NCBI GenBank assembly: GCA_964455375.1
Contig: CAYVXE010000023.1
Coordinates: forward strand, 1-51,628
Length of the DNA stretch: 51,628 nucleotides
From: CAYVXE01 sp964455375
GTDB lineage: Bacteria > Zhuqueibacterota > Zhuqueibacteria > Oceanimicrobiales > Oceanimicrobiaceae
Reading direction: 5' to 3'
The notes beneath the pieces are model-generated. The model saw only the letters and a program-made list of their open reading frames with translations, was not told the origin of the DNA and made no database searches. Every line of letters begins with the position of its first letter. Positions within the stretch are counted from its first letter, which is position 1. Positions 43,582-51,162 of this stretch are shown in pieces. A program made the position numbers and the translations under genes.

Positions 43582-43790
43582 CTTAGAAAAGAATGAATTT
43601 AAAATTATTTTTTGAAAAGTAAAGGAAAAACCCCTGTATCATCTCTCAGATTTACTCAGTATGACTTGTAGATTTTTACAAAAGCCTGGTTTGACAGATC
43701 AGTCAGGAAGGAACTCTGCCCGAATACTTTCAGGCGATTGAGGAAAAACAACCGAGTGTAATAATGGCATCGTAGCGGTAGAGTAAATTC

Positions 43791-44612
43791 TCAGTCCATT
43801 TTATCTAAAAAGGGGATCACGTGCTCAACAATTTGCCAGTGAACAGTTCCGTTGCTGGCCACAAACCCTTTGTCATTATATGTATTTTCTTTGTTATATG
43901 TTAACGGACTTCCCCAGCAGTCAGTAATCTCTCCGCCGGCCTCTTCTAAAATAATTTGTGGTGCACACGTATCCCACTCCTTGGTTTTAGAATTGGGATG
44001 AATATAAATGTCGGATTTGTTCTGTACCATCAACCCTACTTTTAACCCCACACTACCGGAGGCAACCTCCTTTTCAATTCCTAAAGATTGCATTATCGAA
44101 TCCACCAAATGCGACCGGTGCGACCGGCTGACCACCAACCGCATATCAGAAGGTTCAGAAATGTCGGATACAGAAAGTTTCGTTTTTTTACCATTTTGAA
44201 TGCGGAAAGCGCCCTCACCCTTGACGGCTGTAAACATGGTATCCGTTGTTGGCTGATAAACTACGCCGAGCACAGGATGCCCCTCCACGCTAAGACCAAT
44301 CATAACCGCAAACTGGCCTACTTTGTCGATAAACTCTCTTGTCCCGTCCATGGGATCTACGATCCAAACACGACGCGTCTGCAACCTGGACAGATTATCC
44401 TGCGACTCTTCCGCTAAAATACCATCCTCCGGGAAGCGTCTGTTTAATTCAGACGTAATGTATTCATTTGAGGCTTTATCTGCCTGCGTCACAGGATCAT
44501 TTTCCCCTTTAAAGCTCACGTCGTACTCTTTATCATAAAAATTCAAAACAATGTTGCCCGCTTCTTTTGCTAATTCCACTGCAACATTTAATTCTCTCAA
44601 ATATTGTCCCAT
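43791..44612 (-). CDS. cysQ: 3'(2'),5'-bisphosphate nucleotidase CysQ-like
   Basis: Inositol-monophosphatase-fold phosphatase (273 aa). In the family, CysQ hydrolyses pAp and PAPS, controlling sulfate assimilation. Motifs in order: FKGENDPVTQADKASNEY, ILAEES, metal motif IVDPMDGTREFIDKVGQF (DPxDGT), and EWDTCAPQIILEEAGGEI. The TREF after DPMDG is the CysQ-type version (inositol phosphatases have TTNF), so CysQ is preferred. It is 34 bp downstream of an exported propeller protein gene and probably co-transcribed. Confidence 0.88.
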   Translation of the reverse strand: MGQYLRELNVAVELAKEAGNIVLNFYDKEYDVSFKGENDPVTQADKASNEYITSELNRRFPEDGILAEESQDNLSRLQTRRVWIVDPMDGTREFIDKVGQFAVMIGLSVEGHPVLGVVYQPTTDTMFTAVKGEGAFRIQNGKKTKLSVSDISEPSDMRLVVSRSHRSHLVDSIMQSLGIEKEVASGSVGLKVGLMVQNKSDIYIHPNSKTKEWDTCAPQIILEEAGGEITDCWGSPLTYNKENTYNDKGFVASNGTVHWQIVEHVIPFLDKMD

Positions 44613-44646
44613 TCTCTCCTCATTTTAAAATTGACTTAAACATACA

Positions 44647-45753
44647 TCAATTTTGCGCAAAGCGCAACTGGTTATTCTTTCGCAAATCCAGCCTCACGAT
44701 GTCAAAATTGTTATCAAGCAACTGGGTAAAAACCATACTGGCGCCATCCGAAGAAACGTTCACCGAACCGATATCTCCTTTTACCCAATAAAGTTTTTCA
44801 GTAAGCCCGGTTTCAAGATTTAAAGACCATAGCTCTCTGTAACTACCCTCTCTGCCAGCAATTTGAAAAACAATTTCCTCCGTAAACGGATAAAGATTTA
44901 ACTGCGTGAATGGGTAAATGTCCATGCTTTGAAACACCAAATCAACTTTCTTTGTCAGCAAATTAATTTTTATGATTGAAAACAAACCAAAATTTTTCGG
45001 GATGTTTGGATTCCCTAAGTCATGGTAAACCATCGTAAGGATATGCTCCGCATCCAACCACTGTACGGAAGGATACCAGCCGAAATGACTATAGGTTTTC
45101 CAACTGTCGGACGTAAATATCCGCTGTGACTGACCATTCTCATTTAATTTAATAAAATGGACCACAACCTTACCATGTTCGAGACTGCGTTGAACAACAA
45201 TTTGTTCTTTCCCGAAAGGGGATGAGAAGCACAATTTTTCATGTTCATTATCGAACAACTTCGCGACATGCAGGCGTTTTAACCCTTGCTCTAAAGACCG
45301 CCCATTTGCTGTTTCTATCACGGTTACTTTTCTGGACACCGGAGCAATTTCCATCAGTTTCCATTTCGTTAAATCCTGAAAAAACTGTTTTTCGGTTGGC
45401 TCTGGTTGACCTTCAGGAGCAATGATCAAAAATCGTATTTTATTCGTATCACGGTCAACCACGTATTCGACCACACCTTTTGGCGTAAGTCGTTCAAGAT
45501 GGTTGCCAAAGCGGTCAGACAACGACAGATGGTAATCCCACATTTGCGGATTCAACTCATCTCCGTCAAAAACTAAAAAAACGATCTGTTGACCGGCATT
45601 CACGAAGGTTGGATTTATTTCCATCGTTTCCACGGTTCTGGTGATATTTTGTAACCGGCTTACGTTTTCCAGACCCTGAAACGCGAAAACCTGAGAAACA
45701 AACAAACTGGTGACGACCGTGAATAAACGTAATAATCGAGTAAATCTCTGCAA
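44647..45753 (-). CDS. Exported propeller-like protein of unknown function
   Basis: A 368-aa protein with a signal peptide (residues 1 to about 24, ending VFAF). The rest has repeated beta-strand patterns (GWYPSVQWLDAEHILTMVY, LNLYPFTEEIVFQIAG, SVNVSSDGASMVF) like TolB/WD40-type propellers, but no enzyme motif. It starts with a TTG, supported by a strong AAGGAGGG 6 bp upstream. A perfect palindrome (45771-45785) lies just before that ribosome binding site. The family is not recognised. Confidence 0.7.
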   Translation of the reverse strand: MQRFTRLLRLFTVVTSLFVSQVFAFQGLENVSRLQNITRTVETMEINPTFVNAGQQIVFLVFDGDELNPQMWDYHLSLSDRFGNHLERLTPKGVVEYVVDRDTNKIRFLIIAPEGQPEPTEKQFFQDLTKWKLMEIAPVSRKVTVIETANGRSLEQGLKRLHVAKLFDNEHEKLCFSSPFGKEQIVVQRSLEHGKVVVHFIKLNENGQSQRIFTSDSWKTYSHFGWYPSVQWLDAEHILTMVYHDLGNPNIPKNFGLFSIIKINLLTKKVDLVFQSMDIYPFTQLNLYPFTEEIVFQIAGREGSYRELWSLNLETGLTEKLYWVKGDIGSVNVSSDGASMVFTQLLDNNFDIVRLDLRKNNQLRFAQN

Positions 45754-45770
45754 GGAAGCCCTCCTTTCAT

Positions 45771-45785
45771 GTACACCAGGTGTAC
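45771..45785. promoter_or_regulatory. Perfect palindrome upstream of the propeller-like gene
   Basis: GTACACCAGGTGTAC is a 7-1-7 palindrome, placed 4 bp before the AAGGAGGG ribosome binding site of the gene starting at 45753. Its position and symmetry suggest a repressor site or a small RNA hairpin covering the translation start. The regulator is unknown. Confidence 0.45.
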
Positions 45786-46120
45786 GTTAACTTGACTTCG
45801 TTTAATTATTTAAACCATTTTTGCTCTTGAATTATTCTAAAGAAAAGCAATTTCAATGCCAAAAACCCAAATAACCGCAGTCTGTCCTATTTGAAGAGAT
45901 TCACAATACCGTTAAACGTCATCTTAATGAAAATGATGTACATTTTACACGCAAATAGGAATAAGCGCCAAGGTAAGGGTCAAATTAAACGTGGAAAATA
46001 TAAAGAAATGCACACCTTTTAGTTACGCACGGTGTCTCCCAACCGGGCCGGGCTTAGTCAAAAGTGCTCGAAAATTGTTCTTAAATGAAACAACTGTCCC
46101 GGCCAGTACAAAAATAGGAT

Positions 46121-46157
46121 TAAAAAACCCTGAGCCGATTAAAAATCCGGTCAGGGT
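46121..46157 (-). terminator. Intrinsic terminator after the YtxH gene
   Basis: On the minus strand ACCCTGACCGGATT pairs with AATCGGCTCAGGGT (two mismatches) around a 3-nt loop, followed by TTTTTTAA. It lies 28 bp past the stop at 46185. Confidence 0.75.
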
Positions 46158-46184
46158 CTCGCTGATTTCATTAAAAAATTACGG

Positions 46185-46580
46185 CTACTTTTTCGTGCGC
46201 TTGTTTGCTTTTTCATCTTTATAGGCAGACATTCCCGCATCGATGGCATCTTTAATGCGATGTTTTTGCTGTTCCACAACGGTTTTGCCATCTTCAAGTA
46301 CGTGTGTTGCCTGATGTTTGACCTCACCGACTTTGGTTTGTAACTCCGTGCGATATTCCTCAAGTTGTTTTTTTGTTTCAGCAAGCAATTCTTCTGCTTT
46401 TTTTTGTGCTAATTCCAGTTTAGCTTCCGCGTCATCCTTATACGCAAGGGATTTCTTTTTCAGTTCTTCGCGTGACTCACGGCCGCTTTTTGGGGCATAC
46501 AATAATCCCAAAACCGCTCCGACAGCACCACCGAACAACATTCCTTTAAAAAATTCCAACCCACTGTTGTTACTTGACAT
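46185..46580 (-). CDS. YtxH domain protein
   Basis: A 131-aa protein of the YtxH family. An N-terminal glycine-rich transmembrane helix (FFKGMLFGGAVGAVLGLLYAP, about residues 10-30) is followed by PKSGRESREEL, the family motif, and a long coiled coil to about residue 105. Members are linked to stress and envelope but have no defined biochemistry. AAGGAGAAAGGCT precedes the ATG, a good ribosome binding site. It stands alone, with its own terminator downstream. Confidence 0.9.
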   Translation of the reverse strand: MSSNNSGLEFFKGMLFGGAVGAVLGLLYAPKSGRESREELKKKSLAYKDDAEAKLELAQKKAEELLAETKKQLEEYRTELQTKVGEVKHQATHVLEDGKTVVEQQKHRIKDAIDAGMSAYKDEKANKRTKK

Positions 46581-46891
46581 AGCCTTTCTCCTTATCCTTT
46601 ATGATTGTTTGTATGATTTTATATTGTTCTACTTAAAACACCCTTTTTCGCTTTGACATTCCGCTTCGGCAACCGAATTTTGTGCGTCAATTTAAGAATG
46701 ATTCACTTTTATTCTGTCACCTTGAGCGGAACAGCGCGGAGCCAAAAGGTCTGACACGAACATAAACCAGATTTCTCCCCAAGTATGCGCCTGACTCGAA
46801 ATGACAATTCTGAGTTCACGCTAGCGTCCATGGGTAAACACCAAATTCACACCAAACCATTTTTACAAAAGAACGTCTTTCACGTCAAACG
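46581..46891. other. Intergenic region with fold-back repeat
   Basis: 311 bp between ligA and the YtxH gene. Apart from the repeat at 46715-46806 nothing was recognised, and there is no terminator for ligA that I can see. Confidence 0.6.
46715..46806. repeat. Fold-back (REP/MITE-like) repeat, copy B
   Basis: The left arm begins TGTCACCTTGAGCGGA at 46715 and reaches AAAGGTCTG near 46753. The right arm runs from CCAGATTTCTCC (46767) to TCGAAATGACA (46806). Read inward, the right arm gives TGTCATTTCGAG ... GGAGAAATCTGG, the same pattern as both arms of copy A at 1279-1381. There is no transposase. Confidence 0.65.
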
Positions 46892-48919
46892 TTAATCCGT
46901 TTCCTGTTCTACCATATTTTTAAATTCTTCTTCAGATAAAATAGCAACATTCAATTTTTGCGCTTTCTCAGCTTTAGAACCGGCATTTTCACCTATCACC
47001 ACAAAATCGGTTTTTGCACTCACTGAAGAGGTGGCTTTTCCTCCTAATTGCTGTACGGTTTTTTCGGCCCCCGACCTGGTATAAAATTTTAATGCTCCTG
47101 TAAACACAAAAGTTTTACCGACAAATTGATTATTTTCAATCTTTGGAGCATCCAGTTGTTTAACCCGGACGCCACCTTGTAAAAGACGATCGATAGTTTC
47201 AAGATTATGTCTCTCCCGAAAAAATTCATAAACACTTTGCGCAACCTGCGGCCCGATTTCATGTACTGCCTGAAGTTCATCGACGGTGGCATTTTTCAGA
47301 TTGTCGATGGAACCAAATTCCAGTGCTAAAACCCTTGCCACATGCTCACCTACAAACCGGATACCGAAAGCGTAAAGCAGTCGGTCGAGTTCCACTTCTT
47401 TACTTTTCTCAAGAGCTTCGATAATGTTTTGCGCTGATTTTTCAGCCATGCGATCGAGACCGGATAGTTGTTTCTGGGTGAGAGAATAAAAATCAGCCAC
47501 ATTTTTTACATAGCCTTTTTCAACGAGCTGGTCAACCAATTTTTCACCGAGTCCGTCAATGTCCATGGCTTTTTTCGATGCAAAATGATGAATGCTCTCT
47601 TTTAACTGCGCCGGACAGGAATGATTCTGGCAGCGATGCACGGCTTCACCTTCAAGACGCTTAACCGGCGCCCCGCAAACCGGACAGGCGGAAGGAATAC
47701 GATATTTTTTCTCATTGCCGGTGCGTTTGGAAGGAATCACTTTCACGACTTCCGGAATGACATCCCCTGCCCGCTGCACCACCACCCAGTCGCCGATTCG
47801 AATATCTTTGCGATCGATTTCATCCTGATTATGTAGCGTCGCCCGTCTGATTTCCACACCTGCAAGTTTCACCGGCCTTAGATGTGCCACCGGTGTCAAG
47901 GCGCCTGTGCGCCCCACTTGTGCAACGATATTCTCAATTTGAGTCGTTTCCTGTTTTGCCGCGAATTTCAGCGCAATGGCCCAGCGGGGACTACGAGTTC
48001 TCGTACCGGCGCGTTGTTGTAATGCCACGCTGTTGACCTTAATCACCGCACCATCGATTTCATAGTCCAGCGTTTCCCGCAACGCAATGATTCGTTCACA
48101 ACTTTTGAGTACCGCCTCGATACCTTGGCAAATTTCAATGTGCGGATTTATTTTGAAACCCCATTTCCTGTAGGTTTCCAGCGCTTCATGATGGGTTTTA
48201 AACGTATAGCCAACGGCTTGGCCCATACTGTGGATAAAAATATCAAGCGGCCTGACCGCGGTAATCCTCGAGTCGAGTTGACGCAGAGACCCTGCGGCTG
48301 TATTTCTCGGATTGGCATACATCGGCTCACCTTTCGCCTCTCGCTCTTTATTCAATCGAATGAAGCCGGAAATGGTATAATAGACTTCACCGCGGATATC
48401 CAGCCGCGTTGGGGGGGGAATATCGGTTGCAATGAGTTTCATTGGAATGGACTTAATCGTTCGCAAGTTTAACGTGATGTCCTCACCCACAAACCCATCG
48501 CCACGGGTTGAACCTTGCACAAACATGCCATTCTCGTAAACCAGTTCCACTGCGGTTCCGTCAATTTTAGGCTCAACAACATATTCAATATCGTCAGATA
48601 TGTCGAGAAGTCGTTTGAGTCGGGCGTCAAACTCACGCACGTCATTTTCTCCAAAGGCATTGTCGAGGCTTAGCATGGGAACGGCATGCTGAACGGTTTC
48701 AAAGGATTCCAAAGGAGGCGCCCCCACTCTTTGCGTTGGTGAGTCCGGGGTCACCAATTCCGGAAAATCACTCTCGATGTTTTGCAGTTCCCGAAACAAA
48801 CGATCGTATTCAGCGTCTGAAATCTCCGGATCATCCAGAACATAGTAACGATAGGAATGCAGGTTCAAAAGCTCTCGCAATTGTGCCGCACGTTTTCTTG
48901 CAGTTTCTTTATTCACCAT
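46892..48919 (-). CDS. ligA: NAD-dependent DNA ligase
   Basis: Replicative ligase LigA, about 675 aa. It contains the Ia region (HSYRYYVLDDPEISDAEYDRLF), the adenylation lysine (Lys-118, PKIDGTA, where many LigA have KLDGLA), the oligonucleotide-binding domain, a four-cysteine zinc finger (CPVCGAPVK ... CQNHSC), helix-hairpin-helix repeats, and a C-terminal BRCT domain (FVGKTFVFTGAL ... AEKAQKLNVAILSEEEF). The ATG at 48919 is preferred; a TTG four codons upstream is also possible. It is 82 bp downstream of rtcB. Confidence 0.96.
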   Translation of the reverse strand: MVNKETARKRAAQLRELLNLHSYRYYVLDDPEISDAEYDRLFRELQNIESDFPELVTPDSPTQRVGAPPLESFETVQHAVPMLSLDNAFGENDVREFDARLKRLLDISDDIEYVVEPKIDGTAVELVYENGMFVQGSTRGDGFVGEDITLNLRTIKSIPMKLIATDIPPPTRLDIRGEVYYTISGFIRLNKEREAKGEPMYANPRNTAAGSLRQLDSRITAVRPLDIFIHSMGQAVGYTFKTHHEALETYRKWGFKINPHIEICQGIEAVLKSCERIIALRETLDYEIDGAVIKVNSVALQQRAGTRTRSPRWAIALKFAAKQETTQIENIVAQVGRTGALTPVAHLRPVKLAGVEIRRATLHNQDEIDRKDIRIGDWVVVQRAGDVIPEVVKVIPSKRTGNEKKYRIPSACPVCGAPVKRLEGEAVHRCQNHSCPAQLKESIHHFASKKAMDIDGLGEKLVDQLVEKGYVKNVADFYSLTQKQLSGLDRMAEKSAQNIIEALEKSKEVELDRLLYAFGIRFVGEHVARVLALEFGSIDNLKNATVDELQAVHEIGPQVAQSVYEFFRERHNLETIDRLLQGGVRVKQLDAPKIENNQFVGKTFVFTGALKFYTRSGAEKTVQQLGGKATSSVSAKTDFVVIGENAGSKAEKAQKLNVAILSEEEFKNMVEQETD

Positions 48920-49001
48920 CTCTCCAGGCAAAAGTGAATGGGACTTTTATTTCCACAAACAAGCGTTCAGTGTGGTCGTTAAAAATGCTCTCTCCTTTGC
49001 G

Positions 49002-50444
49002 TCACCCCTTTATACAGCCCAACGGACGCAGTTGTGCCACCTTTTTTGAAATGCCCGCTAACTGACAGGCATCCACGACGTCGGCCACATCTTTATAGGC
49101 TTCGGAAATTTCTTCATCGATTGTGCGCTGGCTGGAAGCACGAACATAAATACCACGATCTTCCAGCTCGCGGGAAATGGATCTGCCGCGGGCAGTTTTT
49201 CTTGCTTTATGACGGCTCATGGCCCGGCCCGCACCGTGACAGGTGGAGCCAAATGTGTTTTCCATAGCGGCCTCCGCACCAACCAGCACATACGAGTACC
49301 GTCCCATATCCCCGGGAATGAGAACAGGCTGCCCACTTTTTTTGTACGCAGCAGGAACGCCTTCACAGCCGGGCGCAAACGCACGCGTCGCACCTTTTCG
49401 ATGCACACACACCTTCATCTTCTTACCATCCACAAGATGTGTTTCAAATTTTGCAATGTTGTGCGCCACTTCATAAACCATTCGCAAACCCACGTCATTC
49501 GGACTCAGACGCAACGCTTCCTGAAATGCATCCCGCGTCCAGGCGGCGATAATCTGCCGGTTTGCAAACGCATAATTAATGGCGCAACGCATGGCAAAGA
49601 GATAGCTGCGTCCTTCCGGAGAATCGATTGGCGCACAGCACAACTGCCGGTCGGGCAAGTCGATGCCGTATTTTTGTACGGCTCTGTTCATCACGTCAAT
49701 GTAGTCGGTGCAAATCTGATGACCAAAGCCACGAGAACCGCAATGAATAATAACCGTCACCTGATCGAGTTGCAAACCGAGTATACGCGCCGCGTCGGCG
49801 TCATAAATTTCTGCCACATAACCCACTTCCAGAAAATGGTTACCGGAACCGAGCGTACCCAATTGCGATTTTCCACGCTCAAATGCCTTGTGACTGACAA
49901 ATGCCGGGTCGGCGCCTTCGAAATGACCGTTTTCTTCAATATAGTCCAAATCTTCCTCAGTACCATAGCCTTGTTTTACCGCCCAAACGGCCCCGCTTCT
50001 GACAACTTTTTTCTCAACATCGTGGGAAATCCGTAATTTACTTTTCGACCCCACTCCCGTGGGCACATGTTGAAAAAGCGCCATCACAAGCTCCCGAATC
50101 CGGGGCATAACCTGCTGTTTGCTAAGTCTGGACGCCATCAACCGGACGCCGCAATTAATATCGTAACCGACGCCACCCGGAGAAATTACGCCTTTGTTCA
50201 AATCAAACGCAGCCACCCCACCGATGGGAAATCCGTAGCCCCAATGAATATCCGGCATGGCCAAGGAATAGTTAATAATGCCGGGGAGGTGGGCTACATT
50301 TGCGCATTGCACCGGAGCATTGTCCTGACGAATAGCATCGATCATTTGCCGGGTAGCGTAAATGCGCGCCGGCACCCGCATTTTCCCCGACTTTGGAATC
50401 TCCCACAAATAGTCCGTAATCTTTTTTAATTTGATTTGAGACAA
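49002..50444 (-). CDS. rtcB: RNA-splicing ligase RtcB
   Basis: GTP- and Mn-dependent ligase joining 2',3'-cyclic phosphate and 5'-OH RNA ends (480 aa, usual length). Motifs seen: SPGGVGYDINCGVRLM (metal-binding Cys), GTLGSGNHFLEV, IHCGSRGFGHQ, the guanylylation region HRKGATRAFAPG, and the C-terminal GSTCHGAGRAMSR. No intein is present. The start is a TTG with AGGTAAGA about 5 bp upstream. It follows archease by 15 bp, so the two form an operon. The role here (tRNA splicing or RNA repair) is not determined. Confidence 0.96.
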   Translation of the reverse strand: MSQIKLKKITDYLWEIPKSGKMRVPARIYATRQMIDAIRQDNAPVQCANVAHLPGIINYSLAMPDIHWGYGFPIGGVAAFDLNKGVISPGGVGYDINCGVRLMASRLSKQQVMPRIRELVMALFQHVPTGVGSKSKLRISHDVEKKVVRSGAVWAVKQGYGTEEDLDYIEENGHFEGADPAFVSHKAFERGKSQLGTLGSGNHFLEVGYVAEIYDADAARILGLQLDQVTVIIHCGSRGFGHQICTDYIDVMNRAVQKYGIDLPDRQLCCAPIDSPEGRSYLFAMRCAINYAFANRQIIAAWTRDAFQEALRLSPNDVGLRMVYEVAHNIAKFETHLVDGKKMKVCVHRKGATRAFAPGCEGVPAAYKKSGQPVLIPGDMGRYSYVLVGAEAAMENTFGSTCHGAGRAMSRHKARKTARGRSISRELEDRGIYVRASSQRTIDEEISEAYKDVADVVDACQLAGISKKVAQLRPLGCIKG

Positions 50445-50459
50445 CTCATCTTACCTATT

Positions 50460-50888
50460 TTACAGATCAAAAATAATCCGGGCTTCCCAGCCTGTTTTTG
50501 TTTTTTTAATATACAATTGGTGATACGTAACTGCTTTTACTTCCGTGTAAATTTCATGCTTTTGCAAATTTACCGGTTCCCCGGAAATTTCAGCGGTGAG
50601 CCTGTTTTCCTCTATTTCTTTAATGAAAAACGTTGCGTAAAGCTCTTTGTGAATTTGAGACAGATAATTTAGCTCTGACAGCCAGTTCACCAGCAGAGCT
50701 TCACGATCATCCGCTTCCACATTTACCGTCCTCCTCACGACCGGGCTCACAACATCAAGATTCGTTATGATGTCGAACAAGCCCACCGCCGCATTCTCAA
50801 ACAGTAGCACCAGGTTTTGACCGTAAATCTTCAATCCGGCATCTGCCGTATGCTCGATGGGCTCAAACCTGACAGTTTTTTTCTGCAT
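50460..50888 (-). CDS. Archease
   Basis: Archease is the small protein that activates RtcB guanylylation. The product (142 aa from the ATG at 50888) begins MQKKTVRFEPIEHTADAGLKIYG, has ENAAVGLFDIITNLD, and ends EVKAVTYHQLYIKKTKTGWEARIIFDL, which carries the family's final Asp and metal-binding His. Starts further upstream (to 50960) would add a hydrophobic stretch not seen in the family. There is no clear ribosome binding site. It is first in the archease-rtcB pair. Confidence 0.93.
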   Translation of the reverse strand: MQKKTVRFEPIEHTADAGLKIYGQNLVLLFENAAVGLFDIITNLDVVSPVVRRTVNVEADDREALLVNWLSELNYLSQIHKELYATFFIKEIEENRLTAEISGEPVNLQKHEIYTEVKAVTYHQLYIKKTKTGWEARIIFDL

Positions 50889-51004
50889 ATTTAAATTTAA
50901 AAAAAGGAAATCAAACGTCAATAGCCATTCGCAAATAACTCCATCAGTATTTCCAGTCAATTATGAAGTGATGAATTGAATTTACATGACTATTGTGTAT
51001 ACCC

Positions 51005-51042
51005 AAAAAGCCTGTCCTCAAAACTGATGACAGGCTTTCTTT
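51005..51042. terminator. Terminator downstream of the tRNA-Pro fragment
   Basis: AAAGCCTGTC pairs with GACAGGCTTT around a 12-nt loop (51007-51038). A T run follows on each strand, so it can end transcription from the tRNA side (minus) and perhaps also from the plus side. It begins about 4 bp beyond the end of the tRNA remnant. Confidence 0.8.
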
Positions 51043-51045
51043 TTG

Positions 51046-51100
51046 TCGGGGCGATAGGATTTGAACCTACGACCCTCGGTTCCCAAAACCGATGCGCTAT
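51046..51100 (-). pseudogene. tRNA-Pro (UGG) 3' fragment, probable attachment site
   Basis: Read on the minus strand, this has the 3' strand of the acceptor stem (CGCCCCG plus A), a complete T arm (GTAGGTTCAAATCCTAT), a variable loop, and a complete anticodon arm (TCGGT-TTTGGGA-ACCGA, anticodon TGG). The GCGC 3' half of the D stem is also kept. The 5' acceptor strand and the first half of the D arm are absent; the upstream sequence (51100-51160) is AT-rich and cannot pair. No CCA is encoded. A truncated tRNA 3' end next to an unrelated, GC-richer gene is typical of the far end of an element integrated into a tRNA gene, with the intact copy at the other end. Confidence 0.75.
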
Positions 51101-51162
51101 CTAAACATCTACTTACTATCTATAATAAAGCGAAACGGAATTGCCATCCTTTGGAGAACTTG

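Larger units (their letters stand above)
45754..46184. other. Intergenic region with operator-like palindrome and terminator
   Basis: About 430 bp without a supported gene. It holds the 15-bp palindrome at 45771-45785 and the terminator at 46121-46157. A 77-codon plus-strand frame runs over the terminator and looks spurious. No other structure was noticed. Confidence 0.6.

Noticed and set aside
43640..43700. Sequence resembling half of the CAGATTT...ATGAC repeat
   Set aside because: Only one arm is recognisable (TCAGATTTACTCAG, ATGAC) and no inverted partner is nearby; too weak to call a copy.
45991..46224. 77-codon plus-strand frame next to the YtxH gene
   Set aside because: It crosses the terminator at 46121-46157 and the end of the YtxH gene and has no ribosome binding site.
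49209..50036. 275-codon plus-strand frame inside rtcB
   Set aside because: It lies wholly opposite the strongly conserved rtcB coding sequence and has no domain of its own; it is a shadow frame.
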